From positions 8,797,608 to 8,861,607 of the forward strand of contig NC_088299.1 in assembly GCF_032854445.1 (NCBI RefSeq): a stretch of 64,000 nt of DNA, in the 5' to 3' direction. This stretch comes from Liolophura sinensis. Lineage: Eukaryota > Mollusca > Polyplacophora > Chitonida > Chitonidae. Every line of letters starts with the position of its first letter. Position 1 is the first letter of the stretch. Under the pieces are notes generated by a model, which saw nothing but the letters and a program-made list of their open reading frames with translations, did not search any database and had not been told where the DNA came from. The translations under genes and the position numbers were made by a program. Positions 24,800 to 46,257 of this stretch are shown here, one piece after another.

Positions 24800-25620
24800 T
24801 GTTGATTGTATCTTCAAAATGAAAACCCTGATGTTTGGTTTGACAACTTCAGATGTCAGAAATCTTCCATTTCAAGTGGCACATAAGAATGAAATAGCTA
24901 ACCCGTTTAATGATGAAACTTGCAAAGCTGGCAAAGACTGGCTATTCCATTTCATGAAAAGACACCCAGATCTATCACTACGACAATCAGAAGCAACATC
25001 TGCAGCCAGAGCCAGATCGTTCAATTAGCCCAACTTAATCATGTTTTTTGACCTGCTTGACACTGTCTTTGATAAGCAAAGGTTTTTGCCAACTAACATG
25101 AATAAGTTGACAAAACCAGTATTACTACAGTTCAGGGGAGACCATCTAAGGTCCTGGCTCGTAACGGAACGCGACAGGTTAGAAGTTTGGTGTCAGCAGA
25201 AAGAGGTCAACTGGTCACAGTAGAAATATGTATGAACGCCACTGAGACATTTATTCCCCCCATTGTTTGCCTTCCCAAGGGTACATATGAAGATGCAATA
25301 GCGCACCGCCTGCTTCAGTATACGCTTGCCAAAAAAGTGGGTGGATGCGGATGGACATATTCACAACTGGTTTCAGGTGCTTTCAAAGACGACCGCGTTC
25401 TACTCATTCTGGATGGGCATTCACCTCACGGACAAGTGATTGATTTGGCCAGAGAGAATGGGGTGGAGTTTGTCTACACTGCTCATATAAAATGCAACAG
25501 TTAGATGCCAGTTTCATAATACCAGTATCAACCTATTATGAGCAGAATGGCTGCGCAACAACCCCGGTCGAGGAGTTACTACCTTTCAAGTTGCTAATCT
25601 CTTTAAGCTTTGTTTAGTTC
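24800..25620 (+). pseudogene. pogo/Tigger-type DNA transposase pseudogene
   Basis: Remnant of a Tc1/mariner-superfamily (pogo branch) transposase with a CENP-B-like DNA-binding part and DDE domain. Visible in order: GLTTSDVRNLPFQVAHKN and NPFNDETCKAGKDWLFHFMK (24835-24960), RHPDLSLRQSEATSAARAR, then FFDLLDTVF. After a frame change come SAERGQLVTVEICMNA, GWTYSQL, VLLILDGHSPH (catalytic Asp of the D-D-D triad context), and VIDLARENGVEFVY. Near 25500-25610 weaker matches to the C-terminal part (STYYEQ) remain. An in-frame TAG at 25026-25028, a frameshift before 25190 and missing segments make it non-functional. No terminal inverted repeats were found. Confidence 0.85.
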
Positions 25621-26961
25621 GATTTACATTGAATATGTAACATTGTTATGTTAAACGTTCATTTCAGGAATCACGTCAGATTTTTCGGATTGTTGCGACG
25701 TCTTCCGACCTACCGTTATTGCGTTACGCAGCAGCGTTATGCACGGGCAAACTCACCGCCACCTAAACTAATGTAGCATTACGCACAAAATACTTTGTTA
25801 ACGTTCAAAAATTTGACAATCACGCTGCAATTATGCTGAATTATATTGATGCCAGTCACTTTGTAAGGATTTAATTTTTTAACAAACACATTTTAAGAAG
25901 AAGAATCTTTGTATGTTCAGGGTACTTTTTTCTGAGCGAGCGAGTCACCGTAACAGTGACGTTGAGGTGTTTGTCGACATCTCCGTGGCATGTCCTACTT
26001 TTGACTTTCATCGAAGTTAAATGACATTGATGAAATAGCGTTAGAGCCTATCACGGGATGTCATTCCTCAAAAGTTTCGGCAACTGCGGAAGAAATTGTC
26101 ACTAAGACACGTGACATAGTCTGCCACTAAATGGTGGAAAAGTTTCAAACGTGGAAGAAACTGCAAAACGGCACCAAAGTCGGAGCGTGGATTCTGGAAT
26201 ATTCTGTGTTCGTAGAGCTGACTCACCGGAATGGGAAATTCTGTCCTCCAGAGAATGTTTGGACGAGGAGTTGAGTGAACAAGACCCTCATATTGCTGGC
26301 AAACTAGGACTTCCGGGTAAGTCAGATATCCCAGATGAACGACAAGTGAGCGGTCAGTCCTGGACAGCCACAGCCAAGGATGGCTTGATTATAGAGGACG
26401 GCGAAGACTTTAGTCGGGTAAAGTTTTGGGCCGCACTCCCTGGGTCGGAGACAGACCTAAGCGAGGTAAGGAAACACCCAGAACAAAACGAAGAGAAAAT
26501 GATTGATCTTGATCCAATCACATCGGAAATACCCGAAGCTGTCGACCCAAACACTGGGGAAAACATGAACCCAAGAAGAACATAACTGAAGGGGGTTTTC
26601 AAATGATGTATATGGACGATGGTGACAGCTTGTCCATCCACCCCTCTGTCTCGCCGACTAGAGAGCTAAGAGCCTAGTTCCCTGTTGTCAACAAGAACGT
26701 CTTAAGCGACCTGTCTGTCTCATCCGTGAAGGGATCATTCCAGAGGTCTAAAATCCACCGGAAAAAAGTTCGAAACGACTCATAATCATCTGGTGATTTC
26801 CGGCAAGAAAATGAGTCTGCAAGCTTCTCTAACCGAAGGAGCCGAACCATTGGTGGTCGAGGTGTTCGGCGAGCGCCAGATCTGATAGAAGTAGATGAGA
26901 ACCCTAAAGGTGAGGAGAGCTGCCTGAACACATGGATGAACAGAAGGCTGAAGGAAGAGGA

Positions 26962-27219
26962 TTTTTTTTTTTTTTTTTGATTGGTGTTTTACGCCGTACT
27001 CAAAAATATTTCACTTATACGACGGCGGCCAGCATTATGGTGGGTGGAAACCGGGCATTGCCCGGGGGAAACCCACAACCGTCCGCAGGTTGCTGGCAGA
27101 CCTTCCCACTTATGGCCGGAGAGGAAGCTGGACTTGAACTCACAGCGACCGCATTGATGAGAGGCTCCTGGGTCATTACGCTGGGCTAGCGCGCTAACCG
27201 ACTGAGCCACGGAGGCCCC
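26962..27219 (-). mobile_element. tRNA-headed SINE (family 1), full length, with target-site duplication
   Basis: The most complete copy of the main SINE family in the window. In SINE orientation it starts with a tRNA-like head (box A tggctcagtcgg-like, box B gttcaagtcc-like), a middle with cccgggcaatgcccggttt, the conserved ataagtgaaatatt block, and ends in a homopolymer A tail (T-run at 26962). It is flanked by a 14-bp direct repeat ctgaaggaagagga at 26948-26961 and 27220-27233. It sits in acidic-frame copy 3 and is absent from copies 1 and 2. Confidence 0.92.
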
Positions 27220-27540
27220 CTGAAGGAAGAGGAGGAGGAGGAGAAGAATTAAAGAGCTGGAAAGGATGCTGTTGTGGACAGTGGTGGAGTATTTCTTGGA
27301 GTTTTTGTTTTGTTTTGTCTGAACTGAGGAAATTTGTTGTTCACACAGAAGGGAGACTGACAGGCAATTTATTCATCGTATATACTGGATAAATTTGGAA
27401 AATGATTGTAGAAAGAAGGAGGAAGAATAATGATAGAAGAATTTAACAAAGGAAACTGTATGCAGCTGTTTTGATGAAGTTGTTCCACTGAATAGTCCCA
27501 TACATAGTCAGTTAGTGGATGAACAAGAACACACTGGGTT

Positions 27541-27581
27541 GTTAAATGCCCCCCCCCCCCCCCCCCCCACCACCACCACCA
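27541..27581. repeat. Poly-C and CAC tract
   Basis: An uninterrupted C-run followed by cac repeats inside the 3' region of acidic copy 3. Copies 1 and 2 lack it, so it is a later expansion. Confidence 0.8.
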
Positions 27582-27744
27582 CCTGGCTCTCCCCAAAAAG
27601 ACTGGAATTAAGGTTGCGTTTGAAGACAAGAGTATTGTGGAGTAAATAAACCAGTAGAGGAATCACGATAACGGGACAGTATGGTGTTAATGTACTGCTG
27701 TTGAACACGGCTTGAAATATACTGTATGGAGACATACAGAAGCG

Positions 27745-29560
27745 CATTCCACTTTATGGTAAATTGGTTTGTGATTAGTTAAAGACATTCGTATATATAA
27801 TTATCTTCGTTATATATGCATAAGCATGTATGTGAAATCATGATTTTACAACTATGTTTATATTTAGCTTTTTGGCTGTATACATGTGTGAACATATTCG
27901 AATTTCTTCAGATTTAGAAAAATGGAAGCAAGATTTAGAAATAAGTAATTTTCACTTAATTAGGAAATATTTCAAGGTCATTTGCGTATTGTTTCACTTA
28001 AACGAACGTTCTTTTTAGTTGATAGCAGGTATTAATTTGGCAAAGGGGAAGTGGGTGGGTGAAGGGAGGGTGCCTTGTACCCTGGTTACCAGTCGAATAC
28101 ACTTACGTTGCTTAGGTACGTCTGTAAGATTTTTCTCCGAATACTTCTAGCTTCCCGAATACCGGCTTTGTAAGTTATATTAACAACAGTTAAAGGCACC
28201 CTTCATTTTGTATAAGTTACAGAATTATACGAAATAGAATATTATTAAAAAAAACAATCATGGTAAGTTTGGTAAAGATATACAGCGGTTGAAGTTTTTA
28301 ATGGTTTAGAGACAGTATGTGATGTTGTGATATAATGAGTTTTATAGTCAGTTGTTGATTGAGTGGAACAAGTTCCGAGAGAGGTATATTCAGTGCTATA
28401 TTCAATGGAACAGTGAGTGGTTCCGAGAGTGGTAATATTCAGTGCTTCACGTTATAGGCTTCATGATGATTCCCTTGTACTGTGGTTAACCAGAGTAGAA
28501 AATGCATTAGATACATGTAGATATATATATATATTCAGTGGTGAAAAGTTCGGTATTGGGGGACCACTGCTACAAATTAATTGTAAGATAACCATATCAC
28601 AAAAATTCAAACACCTCAACGTCATAAATAATTCATAACTTCTTTAACATCACATGGAGCCATACTGTATTGTTTTCTACTCTTGTTCCATATACTATAT
28701 TTCCATTTTGAATGTTGTATGCCATTTTTTGTAGGTAATATAGCACGATATAATAATTCCGTGGTTGAGACTATTATATACATAATAGTCCTAGGTCATA
28801 TACACGTCAGTAATTTGGCGAAAGGTCGGTGGTTCTTTCCGGACACTTCGGCATCCTCCCATCCATGAAACTCACCGTCATCGTGTAAGTTTAAAATTCA
28901 TGAATATGGCGTTAAGCAACAGTCAGTTACATGTAAATAAATAAACTAAATTGCTTTCTTTTAGCCTACATTCTGCATGGTGCCCCCTTAATAATTTCTA
29001 CTCTTCTGTTTGTTTGTTGATATTGTTTTCCTTTGAAATCAGTTTTTAACCATGATAGGAAACCATTACGGATCTGCACAAACCTTTTACAGCGATGGAA
29101 GATTGATGACATAGTGTAGGCCCTACATTAACAATTTCACTTGAGTGATTTTCCCCAATTGGAAAACATTTACACCGTGTCAAAAGTTAATGCCTAATTT
29201 GTTGTTTGCAGGTCTACATTTCAGAAATAAGCAGTTTTCGAATCTTTATAGTCACTATTAAACTTTAACTTCTGACAAAAAGTACTGTGTTGGAGCTTTA
29301 AAAATACCGTTTATATAGAAATGCAGTTTCTTCTTGTTCAGTTCATAATCAAGAGCAAATCTGCAATAACTCCGTCATACCGCAAAGACACATTGTCACC
29401 TTACATAGCGCGGTCATGTCCATTCATAAGTACACGGCCTGTTAATGTTAAAAGATAGGAAGCCCAAAATATAGCTGACCCGCCGACCGATTATAGCGCT
29501 GGTTGTTGCAGCTGAAAAAAAGTCCAAAACAAACACATTATTGTTGACATTATATCTGAA
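27745..29560. other. Spacer without recognised gene
   Basis: The first 150 bp match the sequence beyond module B copy 1 (23160-23290). The rest is AT-rich, with no supported gene. Short frames at 28417-28638 and 28683-28868 show no family features. Confidence 0.5.
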
Positions 29561-29724
29561 TAAATATAAGCGTCATGTCCGACATTCATATACCATTCGT
29601 AGTCCGTAAAGGGCATTCCAAGTCGATAATCGCAAGATCCATTTCCAAAACAACGTTTAACACTAACTCCCAAAGACAAAGGTATGTAAGAAATTATACA
29701 AATAAGAAATAAAGCCGGTAACAC
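29560..29724 (-). CDS. Short frame with hydrophobic start and two cysteines (module B, copy 3)
   Basis: Second copy of the frame at 22478-22705: LPALFLICIISYIPLSLG, then KRCFGNGSCDYRLG, PFTDYEWY and NVGHDAYI. It has the same hydrophobic beginning and again no in-frame ATG. The frame is kept but most differences from the first copy change the amino acid. Possibly an exon fragment of a secreted protein carried by the repeat, or a chance frame. Confidence 0.25.
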
Positions 29725-30310
29725 ACAAGAGAGAAGCGGTCATCAGTTTTCAATGATGCCGGGCGGACAATGAATATTCCAGCTATGAATTCCATATCAA
29801 AGTTCAAATTCGTAGTCCGTAAATGAGTTCCATGTCAAATAACAATTAAACAAGTATTTCAGTCGCGCTTTAATTGCAACTGTTCATAAAGGCATCATGC
29901 TTATGTAATTAGCATGGCTACATTTACGGCCCCTGGCCCCAGGTTAAGCAGTATTAGATACAGTTCGAAAATGACGAGCGTTACAGACCCTAACCGAATA
30001 GATTGTGATTCAAAAGTAACGGACGATTACGTCTTTCCCGTTAATATATAAAGATCTCATACTACAAGAGGCGCCATCTATGATGTTACACATGACATAC
30101 AAGATAGACGGTTACACTGGGCAACCAGCGCCATCTATGTTGTTAAATACCATGTACGTGATAGATATGTACATAAGGATAACAGCGCCGTCTATGTGGT
30201 TGATCACAATGCAGATCGCCAGAGATTCTGAACGCTCTGTCCATACCTGCCAACGAGAGTGTTACACTCGTTGTAAAATTTGAGAAACTTAGAATGAAGG
30301 CGTTTGATGG
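29567..30310. repeat. Module B, copy 3
   Basis: The longest copy of module B (about 745 bp), matching copy 1 over its first 600 bp and copy 2 over its last 300. It contains three gcgcc[ag]tctatg motifs near 30071, 30129 and 30185 and adjoins the 3' end of a reverse-transcriptase fragment beginning at 30320. Confidence 0.65.
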
Positions 30311-30319
30311 AGTATCCTT

Positions 30320-31535
30320 GACAAACTACTTTTGAACTAGCAACTTGTGACGCAGATTAAAGTCATCACAATTAACGCAAGATCTGACAAATGCTGGAAG
30401 GCGAGATATGTATAGGCCATATTCAGGACCCTTTGGTATATTGCTATCTAAATAAGGATAATTTACAACATCAAAATTGAAATTATCCCCTTTGTGGTAA
30501 AGGCGGCGTGAAAGGAGACCTTGTTCGTCTTTGTACAGATATAGATCTAAATAAGATGTACCATCTGGACTATCTGTTGTCTCCTTTAAATCCAATGATG
30601 GCGGATAGATTTCTTTCACCGCTTCAGCAATATGGGGGTTATTTAACGCCAGTAGGTAGGCCTAATCAATATACCGCTTGGTAAATGAAAATGATCGAGC
30701 TTTAAAGATATTACTTTTAAGTAATTTCTGCGTATAGTCGTATTCATATGAAAACAGTTATCGGTCTGCCAAAAGAGGCGCACAATTGATACCCATTGGA
30801 ATACCTATGCACTAAATGGTAAATGGTATCTCCGAATTTCACATAGATGCTATTAATGAGAAATTCAAGTAATTCAATAAATAATGTAACATCCCATGAG
30901 TGGTAACCTTTATAAAGAGTAGAACTAAAGAAAGCCTTATTGATTCTGACGTTAATGTAACGGTGACTTGTTCTAGTAAATACCGAAACAATTAACGACG
31001 ATATTCTTTGTGAGGAATCGTAGTATAGAGAGTAGAGAAATCCCATGTGGATACGTCTTTGTACGGTATATGCATATGAGCATCGAGTTCTTCTGTAAGA
31101 CGTTTGGAGTTGTTAAGAATCCACATGCAGTTGACACCTGAATTTTTTGTTACGGCACAACAATACTTTTTCCAAAATGACTTTACTTCTTTTAACGCTC
31201 TCGTAAGTAGGGTTGACAAGAGTTTGGTGGTACAGCTTCTTAAACCTGCAATAAATCGAGCCTTTTGTGGGGATTTATGCATTTTAGGAATCCAGTAAAG
31301 TTGTGGTATTTCTGTGTGACGGGTAGGTATATTTATGCGCCTTTCTTTAAGAAAGGTTTTGTGTTTGTTAAATAGTTCCTCCAGAATACATGTAGTAGCA
31401 GAATACGTGGATGTCCTTGTAGATGCACATAGCTCTTGAACAAGAATTTGATAATAATGATTCTTGCAAATAAAGATGACATTATTAGGAGCCTTGTCTG
31501 CTACAATCCATTCAGATGAAATGCTCTACTTTTCA
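30320..31535 (-). mobile_element. Penelope-like reverse transcriptase fossil, copy 2
   Basis: Minus-strand translation shows a reverse transcriptase in order: an upstream ADKAPNNVIF-like segment (about 31500), KMHKSPQKARFIAGLRSCTT, STWDFSTLYTTIPHKE, a GIPMGINCAPL-type motif near 30780, then IYPPSLDLKETTDSPDG and NFNFDVVNYPYLDSNIPKG. The DFSTLYTTIP / GIPMG.NCAPL / RYID series resembles Penelope-like elements common in invertebrates; assignment to that group rather than another RT lineage is my inference. No GIY-YIG nuclease was found. It is incomplete with a few breaks and looks moderately old. Module B adjoins its 3' end. Confidence 0.75.
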
Positions 31536-32530
31536 TCCCTTGCTATAACCCTGACAAGTTGTCCTACATTTCATATGACCTATAAATGACCCAAATCGTG
31601 TTAAACATACTCTGGTTCACAAGTAGTTCAGGGTGCATTCTTCACTGCCGGTAAGTAAGATAGCTGGGATAATTTTTGATCGCTAAATATAAACCATTTT
31701 TACCTCTAATGCTCATGCGATATAATTTTTTTCTGGATTTATCCCACGAGTATGTATTCATAGATCGAGTCTGTGCATCCTTACCACAATGGCGGTTATA
31801 TGTGTCAGAGATATTTTTTTATACAGGAAATCTCCTACGATACGCACGCCGGCCTGTGTAAACGAAACAGTTAAGCAGCTCTACTGAACTATCAGTGTTG
31901 CAGTAGCAAGCTTCACAAGCCGAAGAAATAAGACCTGAACACACGATGGGGTAAGTGTGGTGAGAGGTAAATGCATATCTCAGTAGATTGCATTAGCTGG
32001 GTTTTAGAGGTACACGAAAACCGATATTTCAATCGTATACGAACCCATGTAATAGGCCATATTAGGTATATAGAGCGTTCGGACAATTCTGCCTCCTATG
32101 GATCAGCTCAGTTTGGTTCTTCAAGCTAGCTATTTACAGACTGCGTACATGTACTTTTTCTATAGACTTTCCCAAGCAGCCGTACGCATATGTATTCTTA
32201 CGCTCCGTCGTGGTCTAACGGTGAAAATGTAAACTATATATGAACCCATGGCCAGGGGAGCATAACGTATTCCGTGAAGACTGAGCACTTGACAACTTAA
32301 AGATACATCAATGTTGCAGACGGCAACACCTAGATTTTTTTCTGCTGCCATTGTTGGCATACGTGACCTTGCCCCTCACCTTCCCCTTCGCTATGTATTT
32401 TGTAGCCTACATATGTACACTTACTGACCTATGTATCAGAGCACTAGAGTTCGGGTGAATTCACTTACCTGCATTATACATTCCCGTGTTAAACTTATCC
32501 TTGAGCGTCACGAATTTTCGTATCATATAT
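31536..32530. other. Spacer, possible 5' part of the gamma-lyase gene
   Basis: No supported gene. Because the first visible gamma-lyase exon begins mid-codon at 33920, a small upstream exon or non-coding leader may lie here, but no candidate with a convincing start and donor could be identified. Confidence 0.4.
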
Positions 32531-32532
32531 GC

Positions 32533-32700
32533 TATTTATTTATTTGATTAGTGTTTTACGCGGCAGCAAAGAATCGTTCACTTAAATATGACGGCAACCA
32601 GCATTGTATGGTGGAAGGAAGCAAGGAAGAGTCCAGGGGAAACTCACGATCATCTGCAGGTTGTTGCCAGACCTTCTCACGTACGACCAGAGGAAGCATC
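32533..32700 (-). mobile_element. SINE family 1, partial
   Basis: Begins with the tail (tatttatttatttgatta) and continues through the conserved cacttaaatatgacggc-like block and the gcaggttgttgccagacc segment. The tRNA head is missing, and the 46-bp minisatellite follows. Confidence 0.8.
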
Positions 32701-33905
32701 TCCATGTTACGTATTTCCACGTGCCACGAATTCCCACATATACATTCCTATGTAAAGCATTCCCGCGATTGTCCCACATTGTACATTCCCATGTGAAATA
32801 TTTCCACATTTTACGAGTACATTCCCATGTTAAGTATTCCCGCAAGTCACGATTTTCACATTATTCATTACCATGTTAAGTATTTCTACATATCACGAGT
32901 TCCCACATTGTACATTCCCATATTAAGTATTCCCGCGCGTCACGAATTCCCACATTACACTTTCACATGTTAGGTTTTCCCAAAAGTCACGAATTCCTAC
33001 ATTATGCCTTCCCATGTTAAGCATGTCCGCGTGCCACGAATGCCCACATACACATTCCCCTGTGAAGTTTTTCCGCATGTCACAAATTCCCTCATTGTAC
33101 ATTTCCCATGTTAAGCATGTCCGCGTGCCACTAATTCCCACATATACATTCTCATGCTAAGTATTCCCACGAATCACGAATTCCCACATTACCACATTCC
33201 CATGTGACGTATTTCCGCATGTCACAAATTCCCTCATTGTACATTCCCATGTTAAGCATTTCCGCGTGCGACGAATTCCCACTTATACATTCCCATTTAA
33301 AGTATTCCCACGTGTCACGAATTCCTATGCATTCCCATGATAAATATTCTCGCGTCATTTATTTCATTGTAAAGTTCTCCAATGTCATGAATTCCCATGT
33401 CGTGCATTTCTACGTGTCATAATTTTCCACGTGTATGTATTGCTAGTGATTGGGCTAAGCCGTCGCAGGAAACTTCTCTGTCGGGCCTGAACCTGACAGA
33501 CCTGAGTCACGAACTCCCATATAATACATTTTCATGTTAAACATTCCCGCGCGTCACGAATTCCCACATTGCACTTTTCCATGTTAGGTATTCCCACAAG
33601 TCACGAATTCCGACATTATACATTCCCATGTGAAGTTTTTCCGCACGTCACAAATTCCCTCATTGTACATTCCCATGTTAAGTATTTCCGCGTGCCACGA
33701 ATTCCCACATACACATTCCCATGCTAAGTATTCCCACAAATCGCGAATTCCCACATTATACATTCCCACGTTAAGTATTCCCACAAATCACGAATTCCTA
33801 TGCGTTCCCATTATAAATATTCTCGCGTCATTTATATCATTGTAAAGTTCTCCTATGTCATGAATTCCCATGTCATGCATTTCTACGTGTCATAATTTTT
33901 CACGT
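32700..33905. repeat. 46-bp minisatellite upstream of a gamma-lyase exon
   Basis: Roughly two dozen degenerate units of about 46 bp, each with versions of cacgaattcccacatt and attcccatgttaagtatt. Superimposed is a 473-bp duplication: the last part of the array plus the start of the following exon is present twice (about 32900-33509 and 33510-33982). Weak open frames on both strands here arise from the repeat and are not genes. Confidence 0.85.
33447..33509 (+). pseudogene. Decoy copy of the first visible gamma-lyase exon (5' third)
   Basis: Positions 33447-33509 repeat 33920-33982 with very few differences, including the acceptor-like tgctag before it and the coding phrase DWAKPSQETSLS. The copy ends abruptly and returns to minisatellite sequence without a donor site, so it cannot splice onward as a normal exon. 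Confidence 0.85.
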
Positions 33906-33919
33906 GTATATATTGCCAG

Positions 33920-43485
<9,566 letters not shown>

Positions 43486-43783
43486 CAATATTTCTCACCT
43501 TCTATATAATGAGATAAATCATCTCATTACCGTTGTCGCGGATTTCAGGGTACCGTTATGACGTATATTCCCAATATATATGTATTATGCAGTAAGCCAA
43601 TATAGGCTAACCTTATCAGTAACATGCCTACTTTAAATAGAGGGGAGGAACATTTTTCTCTCAAATACGGTAAACAGAATATTTTCAGTGTTGTATTGTT
43701 CCATTTATAAGACTGTATTCTCATTATGTATCCTTTATGTATGAATTTCAAGAGTAAAGCATCAAAGGTTCATATTTGCAAGT

Positions 43784-43995
43784 ATTTATTTACTCACTGG
43801 TCTGGATTTTTACGCCGTACTAAAGAATATTTCACTTATGGTTGGAGGAAACGTGGGCGAAACTCTCGAACATCCGCAGATTGCTGCAGGCCTCGTTACG
43901 TACGACGGGAGGGGAAGACAGCATGAGCTGAATTTGAACTCACAGAGAGCGCATTGTTGAGGCTTCTAAGTGACTGTACAGCTCCAGCACACTAA
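43784..43995 (-). mobile_element. SINE family 1, nearly full length, diverged
   Basis: Reads tttttacgccgtac, aatatttcacttat, gcatgagctgaatttgaact and a degenerate head. Lies downstream of the gamma-lyase gene. Confidence 0.8.
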
Positions 43996-44000
43996 CTTTT

Positions 44001-46257
44001 ATGTCCTTAAGGCCTGAGTTGGCAACAAAAATTTATATATGTATTTAAATGGAATGTAATTAACCATCATAAGAAGCGAGGGCTTTGTTTAATTGTAACT
44101 ACTGTTTCATGCCCATCAAATACATTCACTGTACATTAATGTTAGAATTTACAAAACATTGGCTTATATTTGGTGCAGTAATAATTTGATTCGGGTAAAG
44201 TCAAAAAACATTTTTCAAAACAACTGGACTGTGCCCTTGGATAACTGATCAATTACTAACGTTCTGTTAAATTTAACGGAAAGTCTATCGTTTGAGTATA
44301 TCTGAATTTAGAACGTATATTCAGTTACTATAACATAATACTGTTTCATATCCAACAAAATACCATGTTAGTCTATTACTTCAAGTTAAGGTGAGGCTAA
44401 AGCCCGAAGCGAAAACTTGAAAGTGGGAAACTACCAAATTGGCACGTTCGGTCTTTCGTCTGGCATTTTGTGGTTTCGACCTTCGTTCTTTCGTGGTTTT
44501 GCCTTTCTGTCCTTCGTACTGTGGAGTTTTCCGTCTTATAATTGGTAAGATCGATACTAAGAAAACGAGAAAGCCCCAACGCGGCTTCCATACTTTAGAT
44601 AGGGACCGTGAGATTAATACTGAACATGCACAAATGTCCCAAAACTGATGCTACTATATACAACTTCAGTTTTGTTGATAACAACAGAATCGGTGACAAT
44701 TAAGGTACCGCTTCTTGATCATTTTAAATAGATATGTGCCTACTGCCTACGTTAACATTACATCTCTATAATACACTTTGACACCATGATTTCGACGTCA
44801 CCACAGTGACGGCGAAAACGAGACAACAGCGTGACGTCATACAGCTTCCACAGAGACTTCATTGAACTATTTAAACATGCGCCACAGACCGCTTCACACG
44901 GTGTAAAATGAAACTACTCCCATTTAGCCTTGAGTTCCACGTATCACTGTTTATATATTTTTCTTTTACCTTTTTCTTGTCAATTTACGCATATGCTCAT
45001 CTATAAACTTTGACAAGATCTAATGAGAAAAAACAATGAAGAAGCTTTGTGGAAACGACCCCATGCAGGTGTTGGATCATGTGCAAGTTTTGAAAGGAAA
45101 ACTAGATTGTGTATACTTATGTCGTCTTTCTTGGCTGTTAATGCTATCATTGTGTGCATGGTGTGAGTTGGGTTTGGGGGAAAGGGAAGCTCTCCGAAAG
45201 CTGACCACTTGCTTAACAATCTGGCATGTGTGGTTAAAACCCATGTACATCATAAATATACTTATCATATATCTATGGCCGTTACCCACCTGATACAGAG
45301 TCATCCTATATATTTCCGTGTATGCATCCTCTGAAAACAGGAACTATTTTCAATGTTTACAATGTGTACAATCAAAGCGCCTTCTACCAAGGGAAAGTCC
45401 TGACATAACATCGGAATTTGTTGTGACGTAACTACAGCAACAACATTAAATTGTAAAAAATGGTCATTTAATAGTCTTCTAGCACATAAAGAAACGACAA
45501 GCATGTCCCCTATAGCCATGGGGGAAATTATGTAACTTTCAAGACCAAAACTGCCCAAACTTTGATGCGTAAATTAACTTTTACGCATCAAACATGGTTA
45601 ACGCCGCGACGCCCCGACATTTATTAAAGTTCATTGAAAATAAGACCGACTTTCTTGGTGAAAATCCTTAACTTTGTCCCTTAGGCAACCTAAATACAAG
45701 GTTGGGCAGATAAATATTCACGTATTGATCTATCCCAGCCGGTAATCTGATCTCGTTTCACTCGAGGTGGAATAAATTTGTCACATGAATCCGAAATTTA
45801 AGTTTACGGTTTCCATGAACCCGGCGTCTTTGGTCTTCCCATCTTCTGAATGTAAACAGTAAATATAGCAAATATAATCCTTGCGCACACACTCACGCCA
45901 GTCGTCAGTAGTTTCATCATTAATTTCGTTTTGAAAATTTTCAGTGGAGCTACAGCCACACACGATCAGTGGCTACACGGCCGCACGAGGATGACAGTTT
46001 AAACATATGCAGGCTTTACATCACTGCTGTAGAGCCAAACTTTCAGTCCAGTCATCACCATGTACTGTAGCCGTTCCTTTCAAACAAGATGTGATTTTAA
46101 AGCATACCGCACGTTGACACTTTGTCAGTATAACCTACGTCTCCCTCACGTGACAATAGCGCGTGGGGTCATTCCCGTGGGTAGGGATTTGACCGTGTTT
46201 CGTGAAGTGGCGACCTTGTAATAGGCTAAGCTCGTGAATGTTCACTAAATTGATTTT
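44001..46257. other. Spacer without recognised gene
   Basis: No long frame with family features. Around 44440-44530 there are degenerate ttcgt/ctttcgt repeats that create a short open frame. Confidence 0.5.

Larger units (their letters stand above)
26130..27620 (+). pseudogene. Acidic unknown reading frame, copy 3 (least decayed; SINE-interrupted)
   Basis: The longest surviving frame of the family is here, 26151-26585 (144 codons). It is acidic and includes RSVDSGIFCVRRADSPEWE, DERQVSGQSWTATAKDG, GEDFSRVKFWAALPGSETD and DPITSEIPEAVDPNTGE. After a stop, remnants of the second half continue to NTWMNRRLKEE near 26930-26960, where a SINE is inserted. The shared 3' region resumes at 27234. No signal peptide or membrane segment is seen. 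RVKF resembles a protein-phosphatase-1 docking motif and DSG a phosphodegron core, but both are short motifs that occur by chance. Unlike copies 1 and 2, no ASB tail precedes it. Probably a pseudogene or unknown mobile sequence. Confidence 0.45.

Noticed and set aside
32582-33845. Several 60-90 codon frames on both strands (Trp-Glu-Tyr-rich or Pro-Ser-rich)
   Set aside because: They follow the 46-bp minisatellite and repeat with it; no start or splice context.
44397-44648. Two overlapping 64-69 codon frames on opposite strands
   Set aside because: The sequence is a degenerate ctttcgt/ttcgt simple repeat.
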